Shown here piece by piece: positions 1 through 12,191 of a stretch of 64,000 nt of DNA (position 1 is its first letter; each line of letters begins with the position of its first letter). The notes beneath the pieces were generated by a model. That model saw nothing but the letters and a program-made list of their open reading frames with translations. It ran no database searches and had not been told where the DNA came from. The stretch is from Gyromitra esculenta (lineage: Eukaryota; Ascomycota; Pezizomycetes; Pezizales; Discinaceae): assembly GCA_038503075.1 (NCBI GenBank), contig JBCAML010000016.1:1426001-1490000 (forward strand). The letters are read 5' to 3'. The translations under genes and the position numbers were made by a program.

Positions 1-1753
1 TATCAAAAGTTTGGAAGGTTTTTATTTTTTTTCGTGGAGAGGAAAAAAATGCTCTTATCGAGTGATATATTATGACTATGACGATGAGGTGTTGGTCCTG
101 AGTGGGGGGTGATCGCGTGAGTGGGACATCATCGGGCGGGTAGGTAGGGTTGGTTTTTGACCCTTCCTTTTTTGTTCTTTTGTAGGGATTGCTGTCTGCT
201 TTACCGTTGTGTTCATACAAAAACAAAAACAGCTGGGCACGCCGAGTGATAGTGCATGATTTCTTAGCCCAGGCTTGAGTATCAGGTGGTTCTGGGCATG
301 TAGTTTGTTTTCGTGTCATGCTTGCGGCTAAGACGTTAGAGGAACGTAAGTGTAGTTTATGCTATCAACCACCCCTACAGCTACAAAGAACCAGTCACTT
401 CTCGTGGTACTATACAGTCACTGCAGAGATCTAACGTTGGATGCGTGAATGATATATCTATCTATCTAACTATCTCTGTATCTCCCTTTTCCTCAGGACC
501 CTCGTATTGAAATGCTTTAAGTCTCATCGCAACTCGTGATTTGAGTGATTTCGAGCCGGCAATGAGCATCGTCGACGCATATACGCCTTAAGATGCAAAA
601 GATACCGCTGTCAGAGCACGTTCCTCGAATGAGGAGAATCAAACTCTAGAGGAAGAGGTAGTCAGAAGTTCAGATCTCCACAAGTTATCCGATTTGTACA
701 CCAACTTTCGATTGTCTCCAATGTCTACGGACGAATAAAAGACCGCCCGACTCACACCAAGCGAGCTTGAGCTTATGATACCGACATCCCAGCAAATTCG
801 CAGGATGGGATTTGTAGCTTTAGATAGCAACTTTTAGTACGAGATGATTAGTAATGCACCATTATCTGACATTGTTGTTTCAAGCCCTATAGTATCCTGG
901 TGGATGCTATGAAAGAGAAGTTGAGAGTAGCTGAAATATTATCCCCTTCGACTTGATACCTTTCGTTAATTTTGAAACTCTACTTCCATTTCTCTTTTTT
1001 TATTTTGTCAGAATCGCTTACGTTTGAGCATTGTTATCCGACCTAATACCCGACTAGGACACTGAGCAGGTAAACAATTCGAGAATACCGGGAGATGTTC
1101 TGCATAACATCAGAGAGCACGGTGTAATTGAGCACTTATCTCATGCTGGCCGATATCCGGCTGCTAGCCTAAGCGTGCTGATGTTAGACACTGCTGCTGC
1201 GAATGTTTGCTAGGCGTCACGGATACCGAGAACCTTCAATCGCTATGTGCGCGAATAGAATCAAGTCGGGTATGAGACTAGTTTGATGGAGGAGTGCGTC
1301 AGTCATACAGAACCTATTTCCTTACCGCTATTTAGTCTCTATATGTTATGAAGTTGCTTAATGAAGTTTTTATGAAGTTTTTATGGTTTCAATGTGCATG
1401 AACCCTTCACCCATTATCATATATAATTGAGGGGTTGGGGGTATTGGTATAGATATTAAAACCATTTACAAACGCAACCATGGCGTGAACAACAGAAAAA
1501 AAGAAATGAGAAAAAAAAAAGGAAAAACGATGCGGTCGAGATAGAGTTAGCGAGTGATAAACCATGGCGCGTAAACCCGGTCAACGTACCCGAAACCGCC
1601 TAATCCTGCCAAATGCTAAAAGGGGCAACGGTTTTTCCAGCTCAGCTTGCATCAAACTCCCCCCCTAAAATCCCACCGTTGCTACAATAAAAAGACGCTC
1701 ACTACGACACCAGATTCTCAATAAACACCACCGAACTTTCCCTAATTTCATAA
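1..1753. other. Intergenic, no gene seen
   Basis: Only short open frames without family features are present. The stretch has several A- or T-rich runs, a (TCTA)-type run near 450-475, and copies of the recurrent octamer CGAGTGAT at 59, 243 and 1551. Confidence 0.6.
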
Positions 1754-2224
1754 ATGTTCCCGGTACCCTCTCCAGTGCCTCGTGCGGCGACCGCACCCTT
1801 AACGGCCTCCCACCAGTCTGGGACTATCAAAGAGCACTGGAACGATCTCCCAGCTTCCATGGTCTTGACGCCAGCCAGATCTCTCACTTCTACACCTTTA
1901 CCGCCATCTCCTTCGCCTGGGCCGAAGACAGATGATGTGGAAGAGTTCCCTGGGCTGCTGGAAGCTCTCTTCTCTAGTACTCCAACGACACTACCGGAGC
2001 GCGAACGGAAGATGCTGTACGAGAAGGTCCTGAAAAGTTTACCGTCGATCACTGCGCAGCAGAAACGGGAAATTTCAGAGATCGTGAGAAGGCTACTGAA
2101 TGAGCGATCGCTGGGAAAGAGGGAGGCAAAGGAGGCAGTAGTTGCGTTTATCATGAGGGAACGAGGGGTTGCAGGCTGGGCAGGCGGTGTCAGGCGCGGA
2201 GTTGAGAGCGTTGTTCTTGAATAG
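1754..2224 (+). CDS. Small protein with possible SRA1-like C-terminal domain
   Basis: This is a single-exon frame of 156 aa. The first 60 residues are rich in Pro, Ser and Thr and look disordered. Residues about 65-156 are a charged helical region running from DDVEEFPGLLEAL to a final GWAGGVRRGVESV. That order of helices ending in a W/G-x-x-GV(K/R)R segment resembles the SRA1/Sec31-like domain (steroid receptor RNA activator protein), in which a helical bundle ends in WM-x-GVKRLI. The match is by eye and weak. A 150-aa frame on the opposite strand (1702-2154) covers the same DNA, but it is low-complexity Ser/Gly and I take it as a shadow. The start is the first ATG of the frame. No intron is needed. 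Confidence 0.6.
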   Translation: MFPVPSPVPRAATAPLTASHQSGTIKEHWNDLPASMVLTPARSLTSTPLPPSPSPGPKTDDVEEFPGLLEALFSSTPTTLPERERKMLYEKVLKSLPSITAQQKREISEIVRRLLNERSLGKREAKEAVVAFIMRERGVAGWAGGVRRGVESVVLE

Positions 2225-4680
2225 ACTATTTTGCGGAATGGGGTTGGCGTTGAATGGGATATGTAGTAAAATTGGATGGGTCTTGTTTTGCGGGTTTGTT
2301 TTTCATTATTTATTTATTTGTCAGGGTTTGAGGATGTAAAGAGGTTGTAGACATGGGCAAGACGGCGCAGAGCATCATGCATAGACACAGCGAAATATAG
2401 ACAGTTTTAAGGCAATATATTTTTCTCGAGTGTTTTACCATAGCATATGATGATTTTATGACAGGTGTTACTCGCGTGGGAGATACAGTTAGTAGAACGG
2501 ACTGAAATAACCTTACGTTTCGGAATCCCTAATTTAGACTGTTCCAGCATCGTTCCGATCTTAAGACTTGGCTCGGTTTTCCCCGAGAGCTAGGCATTTC
2601 AATATTCTAATCATTACCAGTGAAAATTTACTGTGCACTTCCTACTATTTGCTGGCCCAGTAAAAACCTAGGACTTAATCTCTCACTGGTTAGCAGTGGA
2701 TAGATGGATTATGTAGTCTACCAATTCCAAACCCATCCTTGCTTGCCCAGCCATCAAGTCCCCCCCTACGTGCACGGTCTATACCGAAAAGTCGAAGCAA
2801 ATTTGTATCATCTTCTAAGTCTCTCTCAGTGTTTGCTAATAATAATTAGGATTCCCTCTGTGTTAATTAAAGGTTCCGTATCGTATATCGGTAGAAAGCG
2901 GCCGGTTCCTCTCCAATTATTAGGAATTTAAACAATGATTCGTCGATGAACCCGCCTTCCCCACAAATTTAAAGCAAGCCCCCACGTAGGCTCTCGACGG
3001 AGGCTCTCTTGCTTGGTGTGCTCCAATCCACCCTCCATGATCACCATCATACGCCCACTAAGAGATCATCCTCTAACAAAGGGCCAGTTAGCAACTCAAT
3101 CTCCTAGAATGCTTGTAAGAAGTATCTCTAGCTTCAACCACGCATTGGTCCGAGGCTAACCGCAAATACCGTAATAGGGGATTCCCGTCAGGGCGATAAA
3201 TAGCAATTCTATGGCCGAGAAAGAAAAAAAGCTGCTGTAGGGAAGTAGTACGAACCAAATATCGACGTGGGATTCGGTTTTGGCACGTAAAACGTGATCC
3301 CGCGTACTTTGCTACTGCTAAAGAGAGGAGAAACGGGATCTGTTCTGCTGAAAAATGGCCAATGCCGATGAGATCTCGTTCGGTTGGTAGAAATTTCTTA
3401 AGACGGGGTCTACTTTCGACTAGGCATTGTCGCGAAAGACGTCGAGTATTTGGGATCACGGGTAGCTGCTGTTGGTAAATTATCTGAAGTGCTCCTAGTG
3501 TTTTTGGCTAAGCCTTCGGATGGCTAACGTGTCCTGTCCGCGAAGGATTTTCCCGTCAGTGTCCTGCTACTGTCAATAGTAGGTTCGACTACTATTGTCA
3601 GTGGGAGTTCAAGTCGCGAGATCTAAGAAATAGAAGTCAGTAATAACCGTAAGCCACTAACACTGAAGGGGGATCAAGAGTCCAGGCAGTAGGGGGTCAC
3701 GGCCCAACTGATGGGTTCAGCACTACTACACAATCGTAAATAATACTTGTTGGTGTTGGGATTCGATCCTAGCGCGTCTAGGACGAGAATCTCATCCAGA
3801 GGGGATCTGCTTACCTTCTAAGCTCAATAGGAGGAAGTTTCTAGTGGCTAGAGGGTGTTATGACTAGGACCGCCTCCAGAAAAAATTCGAAAGGGACATG
3901 AAGGGATTGAAATCGAAAGGTGTTGACGCGACTGGTATGCTTGAAGGACTTGCCAGTGCGTGTTTCTTGGCCAATGAGGTGTTTTAGGTGACTTGGGGGG
4001 GCTCGGAAGAGGGGTGATGGGTTGGAACTTCGTGAATCTCTGCTAAACAGCCTAAGGAATTAAAAAGAAGTCAATAGGGCTAGAGTGTGAGATTCTCGAG
4101 TCATTCTCCGAAGGTTTCGGCTGGTTGCCTGTGTGACTTTGTTTTAAGACCGAAGCACGAAGGATACAAAGATGCTAGCGCTGTACTGTTGATGCTTTTT
4201 TTGATAATTATAGCAGCGAGCTGAAAGAGAATCCTAAGCTACTACCTATTACCCACTCCCATCCTCGGAGCCCGAGGTGGCCAGAGACGGTAAGATGAGT
4301 TATTGGAATTCGAAAAGGGGCACACAGTAGATTATTTCCCTAAGAAACAAATGGAATAGACACGTGATTTGAGAGAATGTACAAATCAGTAAAAAGGTAG
4401 TGGATATTTCAAATTAGCATTCGGTTTCCCGAAGGGAGTTGAGGCATTACTGCGCCGGTCCAACAAGGCCAAGAGGACAGAATTCTCGGATGCAGATGTC
4501 ATCAAGACCAAAAGAAAACGCTCTGTCTCGAATCTATAGGTATCCTTCTCTTTTCTCATGATTATTTGCAATTGTCGTCCGTGATCAACTCCTTATCGTC
4601 CCTTGTTGCTGTTCGGTCTTGCGTCGGTATCTGTGCCTGTAATCCGAAGTAAACGCCATTCGATATCGACACTCATCCTA
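2225..4680. other. Intergenic, no gene seen
   Basis: No frame here has recognisable protein features. A short imperfect hairpin (CTACTGTCAATAGTAG against CTACTATTGTCAGT) lies near 3563-3603. A 123-aa minus-strand frame (3088-3459) shows no family resemblance and is not called. Confidence 0.55.
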
Positions 4681-4825
4681 GAGCAATTGAGGGGATCGCG
4701 AGGCAGAGGGTATAACGAGGCTTGACAGGCTTGGCTAATGAATTGATCTCCATTAGGTGGCGGAATATTGAGTTTGTTAGCCAAGCCTCGTTATACCCTC
4801 TGCCCCGCGATCCCCTCAACTGCTC
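4681..4825. repeat. Inverted repeat with 44-bp arms (MITE-like hairpin)
   Basis: The left arm (4681-4724) and right arm (4782-4825) are reverse complements with only about two mismatches, separated by a spacer of roughly 57 bp. Both arms contain GAGGGGATCGCG and GGTATAACGAGGCTTG. Part of the spacer next to the arms also pairs (GGCTTGGCTAA against TTAGCCAAGCC). No target-site duplication is obvious, so this could be a small inverted-repeat element or a hairpin left by an inverted duplication. Confidence 0.75.
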
Positions 4826-5079
4826 TATCAGATAGAGGTTGAAATCCAGGAAGACGAATATGATCGTCCACCAAACCGATGCTAACCTTCTCCAAATCCT
4901 CCAAGTTTCATCTCATCAACGACGCCATGATGGCAAAGACAGCGTAGCAAGCTCAATGTGATCACCAACCAAAGCGACGTAAACCCTCTCCAAGCACCTC
5001 TCCAAGCACCTCTCCAATTACCGTATCCCAGCTGAAAAAACGGGTCGTTAGAACGTCGATATTCATTATCCATCCTGTT

Positions 5080-5286
5080 TGTTGGAGAAGCTTCCTAATA
5101 CGGGGTGCCTCCACGGGTGTGGCTTCGGAGTCGGAAATGATTGAGAGACAGGTACCCGAGCACACGGACACTCGAGCGCCCGAGAGAGAGCTATTTAGAT
5201 AGGGGCCGTATGCCCACCTCTAGCAAGCAAGCAAGCCTAAGCAATACAAGCAATCAAGTCTTCTATTCCTCCCTACGCCCCAATTC
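5080..5286 (+). repeat. Dispersed repeat, copy A (inverted relative to copy B)
   Basis: About 200 bp here is nearly identical to the reverse complement of 45271-45489. Shared landmarks are CTTCCTAATACGGGGTGCC, GGAAATGATTGAGAGACAGG, the AAGCAAGCAAGC stretch and ATTCCTCCCTACGC. In one frame both copies encode the same short peptide (CSGTCLSIISDSEATPVEAP on the strand opposite this one), suggesting either a shared gene fragment or a non-autonomous element. Confidence 0.8.
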
Positions 5287-6454
5287 AACAACACTGTTTC
5301 CTATGGCTATCGAGTGATCGTCCGTGAAGCTATCGCCACCACAAAGAATTAGTGCAAGAGAGAATCTGGGCTCTTCTAGCTCGGTAATTTGGCGTCCTGT
5401 GCGATAGGTCTGGCTTTTACTTGATAAAGAGTCTGCTAATGGCCCTCTCGCGCGCTTCACTGTATCAATTTGCCATCGAAAGCCAATGCCACGAACCGAG
5501 TGTGAAAACCCTCCATCCCGATCTCAACCGACTGCATCTCCCCACCTCCAAGGCAACCGTACTCTTGCACTAACCGCCAGTCTGTTTCCAAGCCTGCGCT
5601 ATTGCTGTCACGTGTGTGTTTTCAATCCCGAGAACCTGTTCTTCCCTCCCTCCCCCCCACGCCCATCTATTCCTTCCCCCGTTTCTTATCGTAATAAAAA
5701 TGGCGTTCTGAACTGTGCACATACCCCCTGACGCGGGTGGCGTTGCGGTGGAGGGTTGGGGAGCTCGCCGTTCATATACTCTACCTCGAGGTTGTTGCGG
5801 GTTTCTGGTTCAGTACTGAATAATGTGAAGACGACTGAAACCACCAGAATCACGCAATCTCACGCAATCCGGGGATTGCCGAACTTTTACCTTTCTTCCT
5901 TACTATCTCGTTTTATTTTCTAAGAGAATAATCTTAACTATCTAGTGGAAAATAGAAAACGCGGGATATGGGCTATCTACTGGACAGCAGTGTATTGGGA
6001 TAAAAAAGGCTATCACGGTTACCTGATGGAAGAAAGGGAGGGAAGGGGAAGATAATTTGGTACCATAAAAATCAGGATCCAAATAATTGTAACAGCAACG
6101 TATCTTAGCTAATTTACAGCGTCACCACGCGATCTATCAAATTGGCTAAAGTGAGAAACATACATAGCTGATCTTAGAACAAGCCGCCAATTCACCATAG
6201 CGCTGGGATGAACCGGCGGGTGAGCTGCAGAGATGAGATTGAACCATTGGTATCGCTTCTTAAAGGCTTAGACTCGAACAGGTCTCGAATCCCACGTGAG
6301 ATGTATCCAATATCAATGACGAACGAATTAGCTCGCTCCCCCAGTGCCAGAACAGCGGTAATCGATACGTTGGTGCATCGAGGTGTGAGAAATGTAGACA
6401 GAATACTAATCCTTTTACATGGATTTACCCTGAGAAAATTTTCGGTTTTATATT

Positions 6455-6710
6455 GGAAAACCAATGAGATATCGTACCAGAAAACGCTTGAAAGAATTCC
6501 CACGTGCACAGTGGATGATCGAAGCCACATCCAGAATTTTTTTTTAATTTATCTCGCAGCCCAAAGTGGAGGCAGTTCGATATATATAAAAAATCTCATC
6601 TTTTTTTTATTTTAAATCGGAAACCAATGAGATATCTTACCATTATTCCGAATAAGCTACCGGCCCACGATCCAGAACCCGCGTTTTTTTTTAAAAAAAA
6701 GCAAACCATC
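6455..6710. repeat. Imperfect direct repeat with T-runs
   Basis: The motif AACCAATGAGATATC followed by (G/T)TACCA occurs near 6460 and again near 6622. ATCCAGAA followed by a T-run occurs near 6530 and again near 6670. The unit therefore appears duplicated with divergence. Confidence 0.45.
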
Positions 6711-8285
6711 TATCAGTCTAGCCTATAGTTTCTGTTTTTTTTTAACAAAAAAACTTTACTTGCATAAGCACGATATATTAAACCACCATCATCATGGATC
6801 CATGATCATTTCCGCAACTCGGATCTATCCGCAATGCTTCTAACTGCCCTACACTACTGCTGCAATAGATGCGTAAATTATAGCATAACGAAGTAGAAAA
6901 ATAAAATCCCGATATAATGGACGCTGGTAAAGGGGTGGTCATGAGGACTAAAGCAGCTGGGTGGAACATCGTTGCTAGTTCAGGGTTCACACCACCCTGA
7001 ACCGTTTCGACACATATGCATATACTCTCGTGGGGAAAAAACCACCCACAATTCGTTCGCCTTCTCCCTCACCCCCCCACAGATCGACGATCTTTTAGAC
7101 TATATGAATCACATTGCTTGGGCCCCGTGCGTCGGAACCTACCGTATGCAGCTTTTTAGCTACGGTAAGAACGTTGATAGTGTTGTTATTTTTTTTGATA
7201 GCTCTGTGTTAGCTAGGTACCTAGCTCTAGGATCTTACAATGTAGAGCTGCGGTGTCGCATGAGACGGGTGTCGGTAATAGTTCGATGCTGAAGGCGATA
7301 CGAGCGGTCGTATACATGTCCGGCTGTTTGGTACACTGCATTCACTTCGTACAACAGAGAACTTGGCGAGGGGTTGAGGTCGAGAATGATCGCCGACGAC
7401 AACAAACACGCATGAAAATATCTGAACATCATGAGCTTTTGAATAGAGCTGCCAATAACATGGGCAGTAGACAAATGGGGGATGCGAAGACTTTACCCGG
7501 GTTGACGTTACAAAAAGCTCTCTCTGGGGGAGTTGTTTGGGTGGTTTGTTTTATGGTGCAATGCTTGGATGGCTATTGGTCGGAGCACGCAATTCACCAT
7601 CACAATAGCAACATCTACGCACTCTTCTTTCACCCCTCCCCCACACCCGCTTGAGTGTGCATGCACAGCAACTGATATTTGGTACTCCAGATCCTGGTAC
7701 CTCTGATCCTTTCGATGCTCCAATAGTCCCCGCTCGGTTCTCTCGATACGGTACATGCAAATATGCACCCTGAGCTAGAATCTGAGTGTTGAGTAAACTT
7801 GTCTCTCCCCGTCCCCCCAGGTGATCTTATGCTTGTTGTAGCATTGTAACACTCACCTCCCGAGGAGGCACAGGCAGTGAGTTCTCGGAGATGAGCGATG
7901 GGACTGAATTGCCTGTTACAACGTTTATAAACGAATTGAAGGTCGAAACATAACGAGCCAAACTGTCATGATGGTAGTAGTGGTCGTTGTGCTGGTGCAC
8001 GTGGGTCCAAAAGCTTAGGCGAGTCCACAGTTAAGGCTCGCCAATCGGGTTCACCGAGTGCAGAAAGCGAAAAAAGCAATCCGAATGTTTTCCTGCACCC
8101 TCTTACTTGTTTCCTTTTTCCAAGTAACGGATGCACCTGGTTTTGGTAGAGGGAGTTGACGACCAATTGCTAACTGCTCCACGAGCCGTGTAGGAGACAG
8201 TGCTGGGGAATACGCGCAGATGTCGCTTAGCCAGCTTGACGGTCGCGACATGCAGCTCCGCAATGTCGCCTTCGGGCTGGATGCT

Positions 8286-8306
8286 GATTGGCTGGCCGTG
8301 ACGTCA
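8286..8306 (+). promoter_or_regulatory. CCAAT-type and CRE-type elements upstream of sulfate permease
   Basis: An ATTGG (CCAAT box on the minus strand) is followed by the perfect palindrome TGACGTCA at 8299-8306, about 530 bp upstream of the permease ATG. TGACGTCA is the known binding site of CREB/ATF-type bZIP factors. Whether it controls this gene is inference. Confidence 0.3.
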
Positions 8307-8832
8307 AATTAGCGACAGGCCGTATTGGGACCCCCACCAGCTACTGTTTCGGCATCCACCGCTAGTCCGCTTTGGTTGGTTGAAGAAAAAGATATTCTTT
8401 AACAGATATGCTTCTGCGTGCTCTGGCTAAATAAGAAGGAGCCACGGGAAGCCCTAGTACTCGAGATCAGATCTGCCAGAGCACCCTCTCAAGCACGAAG
8501 CCATCATCTCCCTCTAGCAGCAGGATTATCTTCCCTGCAGGGTGGACAAAGGGAAATCTACAATCCCTGTGGCGACTCGGCCAGAAAAAGAAGAAATTTG
8601 CAGTGCTTAGTATCACCAAGACCTCATATACGTACCTGCTGCTGCTACCACCCGTCCAACTATTGTTTTAGCACGCTTCCTATTGCTATTACAAATTCAA
8701 GGGCTTCCGACCCGTGCTTAGTGGTCCTGGTTCTCCCCACTTCTCCAAGCCCCTCTGCTCCCACTTGTATAAGAGTCCCTCCAACTATTTTCACTATTGT
8801 TGGAAGGAACCCCCCAATAAACCTTTTTCGAG

Positions 8833-11515
8833 ATGGCAGCACCAACTACCACCTCTCAGGAGGTCGGCCACGCTCTTGCAGCGTTCTTGCGAATTGATCT
8901 TACGCCGTCTGCCCTTTCCCGAAATCCCCCTCTTACAAGCGAAAAAGTTACTGGAGCCGATTCTGTTTATTCTACTTCGGATGCATACATTGAGGAGGAG
9001 CCTACCGTTGGCGAATGGCTATCCGGTTTTAAGCCCACCCCAGAGGGCGCCGCCGGGTTCGCCTCGAGCCTTTTCCCGTTTACCTCCTGGATCCACAGGT
9101 ACAACTTGAAATGGCTATATGGAGACTTGGTTGCTGGTATCACGGTTGGCTGTGTGGTTATTCCACAAGGCAGTGAGTACTTCCTTTCGTTTGACAACCC
9201 CAGTTGAATTATCTCCGAGTGGCTATCCCATAACAACTGAGATTGACCATGCATTTTTTCTTTCTTCCTAGTGGCATATGCGAAACTTGCAAATCTCCCT
9301 GTTGAATTCGGTCTATACTCATCCTTCGTCGGCGTCATGATTTACTGGTTCTTTGCAACATCAAAAGATATCACCATTGGCCCTGTCGCAGTGATGTCCA
9401 CGCTCGTAGGCAACATCATCGCAAAGTCCCCTCACCTCCCCCCCCAGCACATCGCCTCCGCCCTTGCCCTGATCGCCGGCTCAATTGTCACTGCACTCGG
9501 TCTCTTTCGTCTCGGATTCGTCGTGGAGTACATTCCCCTGACCGCTATTGCAGCATTCATGACCGGATCTGCAATCAACATCGGTGTCGGCCAAGTCGCC
9601 AGTTTGATGGGAATGACAGGCTTCAACACGCGCGCATCGACATATCGGGTCATCATCAACAGTTTCAAACATCTCCCTGACACAAAACTCGATGCCGCGA
9701 TGGGATTGACAGCGCTGTTCTTGCTGTACCTGTTGAAATGGCTCACCACCTCGTTCTTGGCGAAGAAGTTTCCGAAGCAGCAGAAGACATGGTTCTTCCT
9801 TGCTACCCTACGTACCGCGTTTACGCTTTTGCTTTTCACGATGATTTCGTGGTTGGTCAATCGTCATCACAGGAAGAAGCCATTGTTCAAGATTTTGAGT
9901 ACTGTGCCGAGCGGGTTTAAGCATATGGGGGTTCCAGTTATCGATAAAGATATCATCAAAACCTTCCAATCTGAGCTTCCTGCAACCGTGATCGTTATGC
10001 TGATTGAACATATCGTAAGCCGCCCCACCCTTCCCTTACTATATAAACTTATTAACAGTATTAGGCCATCTCCAAATCGTTCGGCAGAATCAACAACTAC
10101 ACCATTAATCCGTCCCAAGAAATGATTGCAATCGGAATAACCAACATCTTCGGCCCCTTCTTCGGCGGGTACCCAGCAACCGGCTCCTTCTCGCGTACTG
10201 CCATTAAGTCGAAAGCCGGTGTCCGTACTCCATTCGCGGGTGTTATTACTGGTATTGTAGTACTGCTCGCAATCTACCTCCTTACTAGCGTCTTCTACTA
10301 TATCCCGAATTCGTCGCTCTCGGCTGTCATCATCCACGCAGTTGGAGATTTGATTACTCCACCAAACACGGTTTATAAGTTCTGGTTGGTGTCGCCGCTT
10401 GAGGTGGTGATCTTTTTTGCTGGTGTGCTAGTTACGATCTTCTCTAGTATCGAGAACGGTATCTACGTCACTGTTGCAGTCTCTGCTGCTGTGATGTTGT
10501 TCAGGATTGCGAAGGCGAAGGGACACTTCCTTGGGCGTGTTAAGATCCATTCAGTGGTCGGGGACCAACTGCTTGGTGAAGATGAAAGTCTGAGAGGGAG
10601 CACCGAGGCATTGAGGAAAGAGATATCATCGACACCGGGCAAGAGTGATAGTGTTAAGAAGGGTTTGGGACGCAACTTTGCTGGTGGGAGTTCTAGAAAT
10701 GTGTTTTTGCCAGTTGACCATCAGGATGGCTCAAACCCGGGAGTCCACGTCGTGAGCCCTTATCCTGGTGTCTTCATCTACAGGTTCTCTGAAGGTAATA
10801 TACTCTCCCCTTTTCTCCACCCCCACCCCCATATAAAGCAGCGTATTAACAGTGCGTAGGATTCGTATATTCCAATGCTGCACACTACACCGAATACCTC
10901 GTCGCCCACATCTTCGAAGTCACCCGCCGCACCAACCCCAACATCATCACCGACCCAGGCGATCGTGCATGGAACGACCCCGGCCCACGCAGGGGCCAAG
11001 CCGGACACGCCGACTCCGGCGTCGACACCCGCCCAACCCTCAAGGCCATCATCCTCGATTTCTCATCCGTCAACAACGTCGATATCACGTCCGTGCAGAA
11101 CCTCATCGATGTGCGCAACCAGCTCGACCGCCACACCGCGCCCGAGAAAGTCGAATGGCATTTCGCCGCCATCAGCAACAGATGGACGAAACGCGCGCTT
11201 GCTGCCGCAGGCTTCGGATACCCGACTGAAGAGTTCGCCGCCGACAAGAAGGGATGGACCCCAGTGTTCAGTGTTGCCGAATCACAGGAGGAGGTGCCGG
11301 AGGGCGTGAGGGACGAGAAGAGGGGCTTCGACGAGGAGGCTGGAAAGCCATTGACGAGTGAGAGTTCTAGAGGCTCCGAAGAGGTCGCCCCGGTTCCGGC
11401 TGGGCTCGTTGTAGCTCCCCGAAGAAGGGTTGTGGGAAGTGTCTTGAGGCCGTTCTTTCATCCGGATATTGATGGTGCGCTGCAGAGCGCGATTAGGAAC
11501 ATCGAGGATCAGTAG
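8833..11515 (+). CDS. Sulfate permease, SulP family with STAS domain
   Basis: The product is a plasma-membrane sulfate/proton symporter of the SUL1/SUL2 type. Exons are 8833-9172, 9272-10014, 10065-10794 and 10860-11515, giving 822 aa plus stop, the usual length for fungal SulP carriers. Introns of 99, 50 and 65 nt have GTGAGT, GTAAGC and GTAATA donors and AG acceptors. Each junction restores family sequence, for example VVIPQG|MAYAKLANLP, EHI|AISKSFGRINNY and RFSEG|FVYSNAAHYTE. The N-terminus (about 100 aa) is cytosolic. The SulP signature LPVEFGLYSSF follows the first helices, and NIFGPFFGGYPATGSFSRTA marks the later core. The C-terminal STAS domain (from about residue 590) carries LKAIILDFSSVNNVDITSVQ. 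The last roughly 90 residues are a charged tail. The gene looks intact; assignment to a particular paralogue is not possible by eye. Confidence 0.95.
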
Positions 11516-12191
11516 ATGGGGGGGAGGCGTTTGTTGATTGGTTTTTTCGGTTTTTCTTTTTTGGTTGGCTGTTTAAAAAGGTAGAGGCTCGCTTTTTTTT
11601 GTTTGGTTGGGCCTTTAGTTGCTTATTACTTTTGCTAGTACCTTTTCTTCTTCTGAATATGTATTGTTTATTGAGCGATATTTTGGTTTCGTTGATACGA
11701 TAATCGAGATGAGATCCATGAATGGATAGATGAATGGATGGGTATATGGGATTATGGGTGGTTTGGTTTTCTCGTGTTCATAGAACACAATACCTCAATA
11801 TACCGCTTACGATTACTATGAGTTTTCTGCGAATTGTGTGAAGTGGAGGGAGAGTGGAGTAGAGATCATTGATAGCGTGGTATCCGACGAGTGCGTTTCT
11901 GTGACGCAGGGTACATCAGGGTTATGTTACACCAGATCCGTGGCTTCAGCTACCGGCTTTTTTCTTCTTTTTTTTCTGCACTTTCTTTCCACCCCTTTAC
12001 CCCTCTTGTGCCCTGATCTGATCTGCAGCTGTGAATGCGTGGTCAGAAGGTAGAGCTACCAGCCAGTTGTAACTATCTATGCGAATTTCAACGCGATACC
12101 CATATAAGTTATATCCCCAATTCTAGTACTAAGAGGTTTCTCCCAGAGACCAGGAATAGCTAATCCAGAGATACTCACATATTTTATCACA
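11516..12191. other. Intergenic, 3' region of sulfate permease
   Basis: T-rich sequence follows the permease stop. Short open frames only. Confidence 0.5.

Larger units (their letters stand above)
5287..8832. other. Intergenic, no gene seen (upstream of sulfate permease)
   Basis: Several overlapping frames of 60-160 codons occur on both strands, but none has conserved-looking composition or splice structure. The stretch holds imperfect direct repeats at 6455-6710 and the promoter-proximal motifs listed separately. Confidence 0.55.

Noticed and set aside
1702..2154. 150-codon minus-strand frame over the SRA1-like gene
   Set aside because: It is low-complexity Ser/Gly sequence antisense to a more protein-like plus-strand frame.
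3088..3459. 123-codon minus-strand frame
   Set aside because: Arg/Leu-rich without motif or splice structure; could be a relic but nothing supports it.
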